In this document: positions 1 to 9,370 of the stretch, one piece after another
How positions within the stretch are numbered: position 1 is the first letter of the stretch
How the letters are laid out: each line of letters opens with the position of its first letter
Assembly (NCBI GenBank): GCA_009692105.1
Contig: SHZS01000002.1
Span: 18,979 to 82,978 of the forward strand
Length of the DNA: 64,000 nucleotides
Direction: 5' to 3'
From: Gemmatimonadota bacterium
Lineage (GTDB): Bacteria; Gemmatimonadota; Gemmatimonadetes; Longimicrobiales; Gaopeijiaceae
The notes under the pieces: generated by a model
Told to the model about the DNA's origin: nothing
The model's input: the letters and a program-made list of their open reading frames with translations, nothing else
Databases searched by the model: none
Position numbers and translations under genes: made by a program

Positions 1-32
1 GATCGGTACTCACTCCAATGCGACCTTGATCC

Positions 33-962
33 ATGCGTAGAGAGAGGTGGACCCTCATTCTTGTCTCCGAAAAGGGAGACAATCTGCGCCGGGTCACTTT
101 CTATACCCGTACCTTTCAGCTCGCCTTGGGCGCCGCAGGGTTCCTCTGTGCCGCACTTCTCCTGGCTGTCGGCCTGGTCGGGTTTTACGGTAGCCGCTCC
201 ATCCGCACCACGCTCCTCGAGCGCGAGAACGCCACTCTGAGCGAGGAACTCGGGCTCATCCAGACCCGAGTGGGAGAGCTCGGCGGCGAGATCGGGCTCG
301 CGGCGGGCCGCGACGCGGAGCTTCGGACGCTCGCGGGGCTTGAGCGGATCGATCAGGAAGTGCTCCAGGTGGGAGTCGGAGGCCCGGGCTCACCGACCCT
401 CGATCAGCACCCCCTCTACCGGCTGGACCCGGAGCTCGGGGCGAAGGCATTCTCGGTGGTGTACGACCTGGACGCGCTGGAGAGACGCTCTCGCCTCCTC
501 CGGGAGAGCATGCGAGAGGCGTCAGACTCCATCACGGCCCACCGCGATCTGCTCGAGTCGACCCCTTCGATCCTTCCGACGGAAGGCCTCCTCACCTCTG
601 GCTTCTCCCAGGCCCGCCTCCATCCGATCTTCCACGAAGCCCTTCCCCACGAGGGGATGGACGTCTCCGCGCCGATGGGCAACCCCATCAGGGCGGCAGC
701 CAAGGGTCGCGTGACGTTCGTAGGTGTACGGGATGGGTACGGCCTGGTCGTGGAGATCGATCACGGGTACGACTACGTGACGCTGTACGGCCACGCGTCG
801 CGTGTGCTCGTCTCGCGGGGGCAGGGGGTGAGCCGGGGTGACGTAATCGCCCAGGTGGGTAACACGGGAATCGCAACTGGGCCCCATCTCCATTACGAGG
901 TGAGGGTCAACGGCCGTCCGGTAAATCCCGAGAGGTTCGTCCTCCCGGGCGTCGTTCCCTGA
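33..962 (+). CDS. M23 family metallopeptidase (LytM/murein hydrolase-like), membrane anchored
   Basis: The 309-residue protein has one N-terminal membrane segment (about residues 29-53), a charged region likely to form a coiled coil (about 60-170), and a C-terminal LytM/M23 domain (about 185-305). Zinc-site motifs are visible: H206xxxD210 (HEGMD), H254 in YGH, and H285-L-H287 in the closing HLHYEV motif. All expected ligands are present, so it may be an active peptidoglycan endopeptidase rather than a degenerate EnvC-type activator. The topology puts the catalytic domain outside the inner membrane. It begins 32 bases into the window, so any upstream operon partner is unseen. The family call is secure; the substrate and cell-cycle role are inferred. 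Confidence 0.9.
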   Translation: MRRERWTLILVSEKGDNLRRVTFYTRTFQLALGAAGFLCAALLLAVGLVGFYGSRSIRTTLLERENATLSEELGLIQTRVGELGGEIGLAAGRDAELRTLAGLERIDQEVLQVGVGGPGSPTLDQHPLYRLDPELGAKAFSVVYDLDALERRSRLLRESMREASDSITAHRDLLESTPSILPTEGLLTSGFSQARLHPIFHEALPHEGMDVSAPMGNPIRAAAKGRVTFVGVRDGYGLVVEIDHGYDYVTLYGHASRVLVSRGQGVSRGDVIAQVGNTGIATGPHLHYEVRVNGRPVNPERFVLPGVVP

Positions 963-1086
963 GACCAGAGGGACCTGCTTCTCCCGCTCCCATCCCCTTG
1001 GAAAGCGGCACCTTGATGTACCGCGGGCCAGCCTAATACCTTGCGATCAAACCAGACAAACCCATGAACGTTGGAGCGTGCTGCTG

Positions 1087-1866
1087 ATGAAACGTGCGAA
1101 GCTAACGGGTGCCATCCTGCTTTCTCTCGCATCGCTCGCGGCGTGCAGCCCTGGCGAGGTCATCGTGCTTACCGAGGTGGATATGGAGAACGCCACCACG
1201 GGAGAGAGAGAGCCCATGCCGCTCGTGTACCGTGAGATCGAGCTTATTCCCTTCGACCGCGATGCGATCTTCGACTCCCTCACGGCGGTGGCTTCGTCGC
1301 CGGAGCCCCAGCTCCCGCAGGATCTCTTGATGGCCCGGGACTCGAGCAATGCGGCGCGCCTGCGATTCCAGGCTGTGGATGCGGATTGGGTCGCGATCCA
1401 GGAGCGCCTCCTGGGGATCAACAACGAGATGGCCCGGTACGCTCCCGCGGAGACCGCGTATCGAAGGCTCTTCGATCAGTACCGCGGCGTCCAGAACACT
1501 GCCCTGGGTATCGAGCGTCGGAGAACCGCCGAGCTCGCACATTTCGATAGCATCCAGCAGGTGACCTCCACCAAGATGGAGGAGTTCGGTGCGCTGAAGA
1601 GGGCGTGGGAGAATCAGGCCTTCGCCAGCTATGCGGACATTCTGGAGGAGAAAGTGGATGACGTGGGGCGGGACATCCTGTACGACACGACGGACGCGAG
1701 CGGCGCTGCCCAGTTCGCGCCCTCCCCGGGACCGTGGTGGATATATACGCGCCTCACGGAGGGTGCAGACGAGCTGTACTGGAACCTTCCCGTGTCCGTG
1801 GAACGCGGTACCCCTGCAGAGGTACGCTTGAACCGGGGGAACGCAGAGGTCCGCCCGATCTTCTGA
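1087..1866 (+). CDS. Hypothetical lipoprotein
   Basis: I do not recognise a family. The protein starts with a textbook lipoprotein signal (basic n-region, LTGAILLSLASLAAC lipobox) and so is probably anchored in a membrane on the periplasmic side. The middle is rich in Glu, Arg and Gln and probably helical; the C-terminus (WWIYTRL, then a beta-rich end with VERGTPAEVRLNRGN) resembles a small beta-sandwich. An in-frame GTG at 1078 would give MLLMKRAK; I prefer ATG 1087 because GGAG at 1072-1075 is better spaced for it. The gene stands alone, 115 bp after the M23 gene and followed by a 12-bp inverted repeat. Confidence 0.7.
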   Translation: MKRAKLTGAILLSLASLAACSPGEVIVLTEVDMENATTGEREPMPLVYREIELIPFDRDAIFDSLTAVASSPEPQLPQDLLMARDSSNAARLRFQAVDADWVAIQERLLGINNEMARYAPAETAYRRLFDQYRGVQNTALGIERRRTAELAHFDSIQQVTSTKMEEFGALKRAWENQAFASYADILEEKVDDVGRDILYDTTDASGAAQFAPSPGPWWIYTRLTEGADELYWNLPVSVERGTPAEVRLNRGNAEVRPIF

Positions 1867-1892
1867 CGCCTTACGTCGGACCGACTCGGTCG

Positions 1893-1943
1893 GAACGCCC
1901 CGGGGGCCCTGGCGGATCGCGAGTCGGGCTTCCCGGGGCGTTC
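1893..1943 (+). terminator. Long inverted repeat between lipoprotein gene and fadJ
   Basis: GAACGCCCCGGG at 1893-1904 is exactly complementary to CCCGGGGCGTTC at 1932-1943, giving a 12-bp perfect stem around a 27-nt loop. There is no real U-tract after it (TTCTGT). It sits 26 nt after the lipoprotein stop and 17 nt before fadJ. It is probably a transcript-ending or mRNA-stabilising hairpin. Confidence 0.5.
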
Positions 1944-1960
1944 TGTACAGGGAGCGTGAC

Positions 1961-4135
1961 ATGGGTGTAGATGAGTCCCCAAGTCAGTCGCCTCGTCTCT
2001 CCGTGGACGAGGAGGGGCTCGCCAGAGTCGTATTCGACGCCCTCGGCCGTTCGGTGAACGTCCTCGATGCCTCCGTCATGACCCGCCTGGCGGACCTCAT
2101 CGGCCGGCTTCGGGAAGGGGCGGAAGCGGGGACGCTCCGAGGGGTCCTCCTGTCGAGTGCGAAGCCGACCTCCTTCATCGTCGGTGCAGACATCGACGCC
2201 ATCGCAGCCGTCGAGAGCCCAGACGAGGGCGCGGAGGCGGCGCGACTGGGTCAGCGGATCTACCTCGCGCTCGAACGCCTTCCGGTCCCGACGTTGGCGG
2301 CTATCCGTGGCACTTGTCTCGGTGGGGGCACCGAGCTCGCGCTCGCTTGCCGGTACCGAATAGCCTCGGACCACGAAGCCACACGGATTGGGCTTCCCGA
2401 GGTCCAGCTCGGAATCCTTCCGGCTTGGGGGGGCACGACCCGCCTCCCGCGCCTCCTGGGACTTCAGGCGGCACTGGGCCTGCTCCTGACGGGTGAGCCT
2501 GTGGGAGCCCGGAAGGCACGCCGGATCGGGCTCGTCGACGAGGTGTTCCCGCACGCGGGGTTCGAGGAGGCAGCTGTGCGCTTCCTCGCCGCCGTGGTGC
2601 GGGAAGGTCCTGTTCGGAGAGGCCCACCGCGCGGGCTGGCGGCACGGCTCGTCGAGGACACTCTCCCGGGACGGAGCGCTCTCCTCTGGGCAGCGCGCCG
2701 CCAGGTCATGGAACGCACCGGAGGACACTATCCAGCCCCGCTCCGTATCCTCGATGTCCTTGGTGCGTCACTCGGCCAGCCGCTCGAGAGGGCGCTTGAG
2801 CTAGAAGCTGCCACCGCTGGGGAGCTGATCGCCTCACCCGTCTCCAAGAACCTGGCCCACGTCTTCAGGCTGAGGGAAGCCGCGAGGAAGGGACCGGTCC
2901 GGAGAGGTGCCGTGCCGCCGCCTGAGATCGCCGCGGTGGGAGTCGTAGGAGCCGGGGTCATGGGGGGGGGGATCGCCCAGCTCGCCGCGTACAACGGGAT
3001 TCGGGCCCGGTTGAAGGACGTGCGCCACGACGCCGTCGGGCAAGCCCTGAGTCATGCCTCGTCCCTGCTCGCCTCGGCTGTCAAGCGCGGAAAGCTCTCG
3101 AGGCGGGAGGCCGACCACGCGATGGAGCGGGTCTCGGGCGGACTCGACTACGTCGGGTTCGGCTCCGTCGGCCTGGTCATCGAGGCCGTGGTGGAGCGGA
3201 TGGACGTGAAGAAGTCAGTCCTTCGGGAACTCGAGGCCCGGGTGTCGGACAGCTGCATCCTTGCCACGAACACGTCGAGCCTGTCGGTCAACGCGATGGC
3301 GGCCGACCTTCGCCTCCCCGCCCGATTCGTCGGCATACACTTCTTCAATCCGGTGCATCGGATGCCCCTCGTGGAGATCGTCCGCGGGAGGGCGACCTCG
3401 GACGCCACCGTCACGGCTGCGTACGCCCTCGCCCTTCGCCTCGGGAAGGTGCCAATCGTCGTGAGGGACGGAGCCGGTTTCCTGGTGAATCGAATCCTCG
3501 GGCCTTACCTGAACGAGGCTGGTCATCTGCTTGAGGCCGGAGCGTCCATCGAGGCAGTAGATGCAACCGCGCTGGGGTTCGGGATGCCGATGGGTCCCCT
3601 TCGCCTTGTCGACGAGATCGGGATCGACGTCGCGGGACACGCGGGCAGAGCCCTGCACGAGGCGTTCGGTGAGCGGCTCGCCCCCGCCCGTCCCCTGATC
3701 GCTCTCGGGGAGTCGGGAAGGCTCGGGCACAAGGGGGGCTCGGGGTTCTACAAGTATCAAAGGGACCGGTCGATGGAGGTGGATCCCGAGATCTACCCAC
3801 TCCTAGGGCTCAGCCGACCCCCTCCCGGAAGCGGACCCTCCCGGGAGGAGATCCGCGACCGCCTCGTTCTCTCCATGATCAATGAGGCAGCGCGGGCGCT
3901 CTCGGAAGGAGTGGCGGCCTCCGCGGCAGACGTGGATCTCGGGATGATCATGGGTACCGGCTTCCCACCCTTCCGGGGCGGCCTGCTCCGGCTCGCTGAC
4001 GAGGAGCACCCGCGTACCTTGCTAGACCGTTTGCGGCTATACCAACGAACCGTTGGGCCCCGCCTTGCACCAGCTCCTGCCCTCGAGGAGCTGGCCCGGA
4101 GCGAGCGGGGATTCTATGAGGCCTTCCCGGGGTAG
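1961..4135 (+). CDS. fadJ: FadJ/FadB-type enoyl-CoA hydratase / 3-hydroxyacyl-CoA dehydrogenase
   Basis: The 724-residue bifunctional beta-oxidation alpha subunit hydrates enoyl-CoA and oxidises the resulting L-3-hydroxyacyl-CoA. The N-terminal crotonase domain (about 15-200) has the oxyanion-hole segments SFIVGADI and GTCLGGGTELAL, and both catalytic glutamates appear present (E125 and E147 in LPEVQLG). An NAD-binding domain starts near residue 327 (GAGVMGGG), followed by the HFFNPVHRMPLVE catalytic stretch and paired C-terminal helical domains. Length fits FadJ/FadB. The start has a good ribosome site (GGGAG). No thiolase gene (fadI/fadA) lies next to it, so the partner must be elsewhere. 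Family confident; FadJ versus FadB is not decided. Confidence 0.92.
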   Translation: MGVDESPSQSPRLSVDEEGLARVVFDALGRSVNVLDASVMTRLADLIGRLREGAEAGTLRGVLLSSAKPTSFIVGADIDAIAAVESPDEGAEAARLGQRIYLALERLPVPTLAAIRGTCLGGGTELALACRYRIASDHEATRIGLPEVQLGILPAWGGTTRLPRLLGLQAALGLLLTGEPVGARKARRIGLVDEVFPHAGFEEAAVRFLAAVVREGPVRRGPPRGLAARLVEDTLPGRSALLWAARRQVMERTGGHYPAPLRILDVLGASLGQPLERALELEAATAGELIASPVSKNLAHVFRLREAARKGPVRRGAVPPPEIAAVGVVGAGVMGGGIAQLAAYNGIRARLKDVRHDAVGQALSHASSLLASAVKRGKLSRREADHAMERVSGGLDYVGFGSVGLVIEAVVERMDVKKSVLRELEARVSDSCILATNTSSLSVNAMAADLRLPARFVGIHFFNPVHRMPLVEIVRGRATSDATVTAAYALALRLGKVPIVVRDGAGFLVNRILGPYLNEAGHLLEAGASIEAVDATALGFGMPMGPLRLVDEIGIDVAGHAGRALHEAFGERLAPARPLIALGESGRLGHKGGSGFYKYQRDRSMEVDPEIYPLLGLSRPPPGSGPSREEIRDRLVLSMINEAARALSEGVAASAADVDLGMIMGTGFPPFRGGLLRLADEEHPRTLLDRLRLYQRTVGPRLAPAPALEELARSERGFYEAFPG

Positions 4136-4146
4136 CGGAACGCCAG

Positions 4147-4746
4147 GTGAGCCGGCGACTCGTTCACATCCATTACCTCCGCCCCCCCGATCGGACGGAC
4201 GTCTATCTCCAAGAGCTGGTCCACGATGCGGGGGACGCGAAGGTGACACTCGCGCGGAATCGCCGACTGGAACGACCGATCCGCGTCGTGGATCGAATCA
4301 TTCTGGAGGCGGGCTCCGACGCCGTCTGGTTCACATTCCCCGGTGCGTGGCACGACATCGGGAGGTTCCACCTCGCAGACGGCACCTTCACGGGCGTATA
4401 CGCGAACATCCTCGTGCCCTGCGTCTTCGAGCCGGGCGAGGTCTGGCACACGACGGACCTCTTCCTGGACCTTTGGCTACCGGCAAACGGAGCGACGACG
4501 GGCGGTGGCCCCGGCGACGTGGGAGGACCGCTCCTCCTGGACGAGAAGGAACTCGCGGTGGCCGAGCGCCGGGGGTGGGTGGATCAGGGACTGGCGGCCC
4601 GGGCTCGCGCGGAGGCCCGGCAGCTCCTGGCTGAGTCCGAAGCCGGGAGGTGGCCCCCGCCTGTCGTATGGGACTGGCCCCTGGAGCGGGCCTTAGAGGT
4701 CTCGGATCGCGGAGGTCTCGGATTGCGCAGGGGGGCCAGCCTCTAG
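4147..4746 (+). CDS. DUF402 domain protein
   Basis: This 199-residue protein resembles the DUF402 family, which includes FomD and staphylococcal nucleoside tri/diphosphatase Ntdp, a phosphate-ester hydrolase fold that binds divalent metal. Visible features are the core beta-strands (VWFTFPGAWHDIGRFHL, then FTGVYANILVPC) and an acidic segment (DLFLDLWLP) matching the family's metal-binding region. The C-terminus is helical and Arg/Glu-rich. It begins with GTG only 11 nt after fadJ stops, so it is probably cotranscribed. The biochemical substrate cannot be read from the sequence. Confidence 0.7.
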   Translation: MSRRLVHIHYLRPPDRTDVYLQELVHDAGDAKVTLARNRRLERPIRVVDRIILEAGSDAVWFTFPGAWHDIGRFHLADGTFTGVYANILVPCVFEPGEVWHTTDLFLDLWLPANGATTGGGPGDVGGPLLLDEKELAVAERRGWVDQGLAARARAEARQLLAESEAGRWPPPVVWDWPLERALEVSDRGGLGLRRGASL

Positions 4747-4805
4747 GCGAACTGAGTGACCCCGACCCCATCCAGCCGGGATCGACGGGCAGGTCGGTAT
4801 CCGGC

Positions 4806-5018
4806 TCAGTCGCTCACGATCTGGGCGGAGCAGAGGCGCGCAAGGTCGATGTGGGTCGCCGTCAGCACCTCAGGCTCTTCCCGGAGGAGGTCGATCAAGC
4901 GTTCGTAACGCCCCACCGCCTCGAAAGAGACCCGGAGCTCCTAGGTTCGGTACTCTCCCTCGTCCACGAAGAGCAGACGGATCGTCACGGTCCCACCCTT
5001 CGTGGGTTGGGGCTTCAT
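4806..5018 (-). pseudogene. Small conserved-looking ORF interrupted by an in-frame amber codon
   Basis: The ATG at 5018 overlaps the stop of the DsbA-like gene (ATGA), the usual coupling seen throughout this window. The frame codes 25 residues ending VDEGEYRT, meets TAG at 4943-4941, then continues 44 residues (starting ELRVSFEAVGRYERLIDLLR and containing ATHIDLARLCSAQ) to a TGA. The two halves read like one compact protein of about 69 residues: a beta-strand pair followed by a helix. The break may be a real nonsense mutation, a sequencing error, or an amber codon that is read through. I cannot name the function. Confidence 0.55.
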
Positions 5019-5785
5019 GGGGTGGGCTCCGCCGCCGGTGCCGCCTGACGAGCAAGGGCCGCGTCTACGACCGCCCGGATACTCTCCATCGAGTAGTCCG
5101 AGATCTGGACGGCGCGACCTTCTCCCGTGTCCACCATGACCGTAGGGGTTCCCTGCACTCCGAGCGCGTTCCCGAGGAGAATGTTCGCGGAGACGAGGGC
5201 TGCGTGCCGATCGCTGCCGAGGCACGACTCGAACGCGGCTTCATCGAGACCGAGGACTTCCGCATACCCCTCGAACTCGCCGCTGGGATCAGCCAGGAGG
5301 GACCACTCCAGCTGGGTCTGGTAGAGCTTGTCGTGGAGGGCCCAGTAGCTGTCCTGATCCCCTGCGCACCTCGCGGCCCGCGCCGCAATAAAGGCGTTCG
5401 GGTGGGCATCCACGAGCGGGAAGTCGTAGAAAACGAAGCTGACCTGATTGTTCTGGATGTACGTGAGGTCCAGGAACGGCTCCACCTGCTGGAAGAAGGC
5501 CTGGCAACTCGGGCACTGGTAGTCGCCGAACTCCAGGATCGTCACGGATGCGTCCGGATTTCCCTCTTCAACCCCCTGGGCAAGCGTCACCAGCTCCTGG
5601 AGGCTCCCATACGTCACCTCGACCGGGGCGCGCACGGTGTCGTCAAAGATAGAGGAGACCAGGTTCCACCCCACGATGCCGATCCCGAGAAGGAAAACCC
5701 CCCCCACCACCCACGGGATCCGGCTCTTCGAGGGATCCCGGGACTCGCTCCGATGCTCCCTACGCCGCTCGGCTCTCTTCGTCAC
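5015..5785 (-). CDS. DsbA-like thiol oxidoreductase, membrane anchored
   Basis: The protein has a basic N-terminus, one membrane anchor (WVVGGVFLLGIGIVGWNLV) and a periplasmic thioredoxin-fold domain with inserted helices. The active-site motif is C-P-S-C in GDYQCPSCQAF, and the cis-proline loop reads VQGTPTVMVD. It probably introduces or isomerises disulfides in exported proteins, like DsbA, BdbD or the Com1/ScsC groups. I place the start at GTG 5785 because AGGAG lies 8 nt upstream; GTG 5794 would sit directly on that site. It lies 73 nt after the HAD gene on the same strand and overlaps the following small ORF by 4 nt. Confidence 0.85.
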   Translation of the reverse strand: MTKRAERRREHRSESRDPSKSRIPWVVGGVFLLGIGIVGWNLVSSIFDDTVRAPVEVTYGSLQELVTLAQGVEEGNPDASVTILEFGDYQCPSCQAFFQQVEPFLDLTYIQNNQVSFVFYDFPLVDAHPNAFIAARAARCAGDQDSYWALHDKLYQTQLEWSLLADPSGEFEGYAEVLGLDEAAFESCLGSDRHAALVSANILLGNALGVQGTPTVMVDTGEGRAVQISDYSMESIRAVVDAALARQAAPAAEPTP

Positions 5786-5858
5786 GCTCCGCACTCCTGT
5801 TCGGCCTCTGCAGAAAGATCGTAAACGACCGGGGATCGTTCCCCAGCCGTCGTGGACA

Positions 5859-6542
5859 TCAGCTCAGGATCGCCTCGAGGGCTCGACCGGTGTCCCCCAG
5901 ATCCCGGAGCACCACGTCGGGTCCCGACTTCTCCAGAACCTCTGGGGAGAAGCGACCCGTGGCAACTGCGACCGTCCGTGCGCCGTGCCTGCGCCCGCAG
6001 TCCACGTCGCGAGGAGTGTCCCCGATCACGACCACGTCCCGCGCGGGAAAGTGCACGCCCCAGCGATCCTTCGCGCGGCGGAGGGCGATCCCCGGAAGCT
6101 CATCCCGGCTCTCATGGTCCGACCCGTAGGCTCCCACGGCAAACCACGACCCTAGCCCAGCCGCGGCCAGCTTGAGCCGCGCCCCTTCGGCCACATTCCC
6201 GGTCACGAGCCCGAGCGCGGTGCCCTCGGCCGAGTCGAGTTGGATCAGGAGAGCGACCACGCCCGGAAGGGTACGAGGGGGTAGGGAGGGGAGCCGGGCC
6301 TCGAGCTCAGCCAAGTATCGCGCCCAAAGGTGCGGGAACCCGGAGTCGATCCGGTCGCCTTCGATGCCAGCCTCCGTGAGGAGCTCCCGAGCAATTTGTG
6401 GATCCGTCTTGCCCGAGAACTCCCACTCCTGGATCGGTCCTGCCGTCCCGAACACCTCGAGAAGCGCGCAGTGGAACGCCTCCTTTGCGGGCCCGCCGGA
6501 CACGAGCGTCCCGTCGATGTCGAAGAGGACGAGCCGCTTCAC
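5859..6542 (-). CDS. HAD-superfamily phosphatase (phosphoglycolate phosphatase-like)
   Basis: The 227-residue protein carries the HAD motifs in order: DIDGT with nucleophile D8 and acid D10, the motif II segment LVTGN, a basic motif III region, and the motif IV segment [13 protein letters not shown]. The helical cap between motifs I and II is the type found in Gph/PGP and beta-phosphoglucomutase-like enzymes. The GTG start overlaps the gyrA stop (GTGA), so it is probably translated by coupling from gyrA. It likely dephosphorylates a small phosphorylated metabolite; the actual substrate is not deducible. Confidence 0.85.
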   Translation of the reverse strand: MKRLVLFDIDGTLVSGGPAKEAFHCALLEVFGTAGPIQEWEFSGKTDPQIARELLTEAGIEGDRIDSGFPHLWARYLAELEARLPSLPPRTLPGVVALLIQLDSAEGTALGLVTGNVAEGARLKLAAAGLGSWFAVGAYGSDHESRDELPGIALRRAKDRWGVHFPARDVVVIGDTPRDVDCGRRHGARTVAVATGRFSPEVLEKSGPDVVLRDLGDTGRALEAILS

Positions 6543-9070
6543 TCGTCGTCCGGCGCCGTATCCCCATCGACCGCAACCGTCGCTCCCCCGTCGGCATCGG
6601 TCCCATCTGCGGCGTCCCCGTCCACGACCTCCCCCTCTACCTCCTCCTCCTGAACGACCCGCGCGACGTCCACGATCGCGTCTCCCTCGTCCAGCGCCAC
6701 GAGGATGACTCCCTGCGTGGCCCTGCCGATCAGGCGGATATCATCTGCATTCTGTCGGTTCACAACCCCGTTTCGGGTCATGAGCACCAGCTCCTCTCCG
6801 GGAACCACGGACCTGATGGAGACGACGCGGCCCGTGCGCCCGGAGAGCTTCATGTTGATGACCCCCATCCCACCCCTCTTCTGGAGACGGTAGGCGTCCA
6901 CCTCCGTGCGCTTCCCCATCCCACCCTCGGTGACGACGAGCAGGCTCGAACTCTCACGCACCACAACCATGCCGACGACTTCGTCGTCCTTCCGGAGGGA
7001 GATCCCCTTCACTCCTTCCGTGGCACGGCCGAGCGGCCGGCAGTCCGCCTCGGGGAAACGAATGGCCATCCCTTTCCGGGTGGCGAGAATGACTTCATCC
7101 TCCCCCCCCGTGATCTGCACGTCGATCAGCTCGTCCCCTTCGCGGACGTTGATCGCGTTCAGCCCGACGGACCGGACATTCCCATAGGCGGAAAGGGACG
7201 TCTTCTTTACCACACCTCGCCGGGTGCAGAAGAGGAGGTAGCGGTCCTCCCGGAACTCGCGGACCGGGACCACCGCCGCGATCCTCGAGTCGGAGGCGAT
7301 GTTGAGCAGATTAACGATTGGCTTCCCTCGTGCCTGTCGGCTCCCCAGGGGAATCCGCCACACCTTAAGCCAATGGCACTGCCCGTCGCGCGTGAAGATC
7401 ATGAGCACGTCGTGGGTGGAGGCCACGAAGAGGTGCTCGACCCAGTCCTCCTCTTTCGTCTCCATCCCCTGGAGCCCCCGCCCTCCACGCCGCTGCGAGC
7501 GATAGGTCCCGACCGGAATCCGCTTCACATACCCTTGGTGACTCACCGTCAGGACCATCTCCTCGTCCGCGATCAGGTCCTCCATCTCGAGGTCCGAGTG
7601 CTCCCCTACAATCTCGGTCCGCCGGTCGTCGCCGTACTCCTCCGCAAGCGCCGCGAGCTCGGCCTTGATCACGCTCATCCGTAGCGGTCGGTCCCCGAGC
7701 AGCGTCACGAGCTCCGCGATCCTGGCGCGGACCTGAGCCAGCTCTTCCTCGAGCTTCTCCGTCTCGAGGCCCGTGAGGCGAGCGAGCCTCATGTTCAGAA
7801 TCGCCTCTGCCTGCTTTTCGGAGAGCTCGAACGCTTCCTGGAGGCTTGCGGAGGCCGTGGGCGCGTCCTTCGAGCCGCGTATGATCCGGATGACCTCGTC
7901 GATGTTGGCGACCGCAATCGCGAGCCCCTCCAGAATGTGCTCCCGCTCCCGCGCCTCGCGCAGGTCGAACTCGCTCCGTCGCACCACTACCACGTGGCGG
8001 TGGTCGATGAAGTGGAGGAGCATCTCGCGGAGGGTCATGACCCGCGGCACGCCATCCGAAAGCGCGAGGAGGATCGTGCCGAAGGTAGACTGCATCTGAG
8101 TGTGCTTGTAGAGCTGGTTCAGGACGACCTGGGAAATCGCGTCCCTCTTGAGCTCGATCACGATCCGCATACCCTCGCGATCCGACTCGTCCCGTAGCCC
8201 CGAGATCTCAGGAACCTTCTTGTCCCGGGCGAGCTGTGCGATCTGCTCGAGGAGCCGGGCCTTGTTCACCATGAACGGGATCTCGCGAACTACGAGCCGC
8301 TCCCCCCCGTTCGGTCCCTCCTCCTCCTCGACCTTCGCCCGCATGACGATCCGACCCCTTCCGGTCCGATACGCATCCTGGATGCCGTCCTTCCCACAGA
8401 TGAACCCTCCCGTCGGGAAGTCCGGCCCCCGCACGAAGCCCTCGAGCGCCTCCTGTGGGAGCTCAGGATCGTCGATCAGCGCGGTGAGGGCTGCCACCAC
8501 CTCGCGCAGGTTGTGGGGCGGGATGTTCGTCGCCATCCCAACCGCAATCCCCGACGAGCCGTTCAGGAGCAGGTTCGGGAACTTGGAGGGCAGGACGGTG
8601 GGCTCGTCGATTCTTCCGTCGAAGTTGGGGACGAAGGACACCGTCTCCTTGTCGATGTCCTCCAGCATGTCTACGGCGATCGCGGTCAGCCTGGCCTCGG
8701 TGTATCGGTAGGCGGCCGCGGAGTCACCGTCGATCGAGCCGAAATTCCCCTGCCCATCCACCAGCGGATACCGGAGCGAAAAGGTCTGGACCATCCGGAC
8801 CATGGAGTCGTAGACGGCCGCGTCCCCGTGCGGGTGGAATTTTCCGAGGACTTCCCCCACGACGGTCGCGCTCTTCTTGTAGCCCCGGCCGGGCGTGAGC
8901 CCGAGCCCATTCATCGCGAAGAGGATGCGCCGATGTACCGGCTTGAGGCCGTCCCGCACGTCCGGAAGGGCGCGCTGAACGATCACGCTCATCGAGTAAT
9001 CGATGAACGACTCCCGCATTTCGTCTTCGAGGAGGCGGGACAGGATCCTCTGCCCGTTTTCCGGTTCCAT
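6539..9070 (-). CDS. gyrA: DNA gyrase subunit A
   Basis: The 843-residue type IIA topoisomerase A subunit breaks and rejoins DNA to introduce negative supercoils, together with GyrB (not in this window). The breakage-reunion domain has the catalytic tyrosine in [10 protein letters not shown] and the quinolone region [12 protein letters not shown], where alanine replaces the serine usual at E. coli position 83. The C-terminal pinwheel domain contains a clear GyrA box, QRRGGRG, which separates GyrA from ParC. The acidic tail ([15 protein letters not shown]) is typical of GyrA. It leads a minus-strand unit with the HAD, DsbA-like and small ORF genes. Confidence 0.97.
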   Translation of the reverse strand: MEPENGQRILSRLLEDEMRESFIDYSMSVIVQRALPDVRDGLKPVHRRILFAMNGLGLTPGRGYKKSATVVGEVLGKFHPHGDAAVYDSMVRMVQTFSLRYPLVDGQGNFGSIDGDSAAAYRYTEARLTAIAVDMLEDIDKETVSFVPNFDGRIDEPTVLPSKFPNLLLNGSSGIAVGMATNIPPHNLREVVAALTALIDDPELPQEALEGFVRGPDFPTGGFICGKDGIQDAYRTGRGRIVMRAKVEEEEGPNGGERLVVREIPFMVNKARLLEQIAQLARDKKVPEISGLRDESDREGMRIVIELKRDAISQVVLNQLYKHTQMQSTFGTILLALSDGVPRVMTLREMLLHFIDHRHVVVVRRSEFDLREAREREHILEGLAIAVANIDEVIRIIRGSKDAPTASASLQEAFELSEKQAEAILNMRLARLTGLETEKLEEELAQVRARIAELVTLLGDRPLRMSVIKAELAALAEEYGDDRRTEIVGEHSDLEMEDLIADEEMVLTVSHQGYVKRIPVGTYRSQRRGGRGLQGMETKEEDWVEHLFVASTHDVLMIFTRDGQCHWLKVWRIPLGSRQARGKPIVNLLNIASDSRIAAVVPVREFREDRYLLFCTRRGVVKKTSLSAYGNVRSVGLNAINVREGDELIDVQITGGEDEVILATRKGMAIRFPEADCRPLGRATEGVKGISLRKDDEVVGMVVVRESSSLLVVTEGGMGKRTEVDAYRLQKRGGMGVINMKLSGRTGRVVSIRSVVPGEELVLMTRNGVVNRQNADDIRLIGRATQGVILVALDEGDAIVDVARVVQEEEVEGEVVDGDAADGTDADGGATVAVDGDTAPDDE

Positions 9071-9334
9071 GAATCAGCCCAAGTAGCGAGGGTGAGCCCC
9101 GATGGAACTGCCGTGGTCGGGGGCGGGGCGGGAATGTGCAAACCGAGGTGGATATAACCCTCGATAAGGCTTGAAAAATAACGAAGATCGGGGGGGTATA
9201 GCAACCGCCGTCCGCCCCAGACCAAGCCCTGTTAGTTCCCTGTCTCGAGAGGCCGATACGCCAGCCCCGAGAACGGGAGCATCCGTGCGTTACTCCACTC
9301 CTTTAACTATAAGGGCGAATACTAGTGAACAGTG
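9071..9334. other. Intergenic region between divergent gyrA and lysR
   Basis: No gene is visible. The region must hold the minus-strand gyrA promoter; AT-rich stretches at about 9150-9185 and around 9200 (TATACC on the minus strand) are candidates, but none matches both hexamers well. The plus-strand lysR promoter starts at its right edge. Confidence 0.4.
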
Positions 9335-9362
9335 TTGACATTACGAAAAATCATCATAGTAT
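9335..9362 (+). promoter_or_regulatory. Promoter of lysR-gltBD, apparently leaderless
   Basis: TTGACA at 9335-9340, a 16-nt spacer, then TAGTAT at 9357-9362. A start site about 7 nt downstream falls at about 9369-9370, directly before the ATG at 9371, which has no ribosome-binding site. This argues for a leaderless transcript and for ATG 9371 over the upstream GTG. Confidence 0.55.
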
Positions 9363-9370
9363 TGGCTCCT

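Noticed and set aside
6398..7684. 428-residue plus-strand frame across gyrA
   Set aside because: Antisense to unambiguous gyrA sequence, His/Asp/Pro-rich, no recognisable motif.
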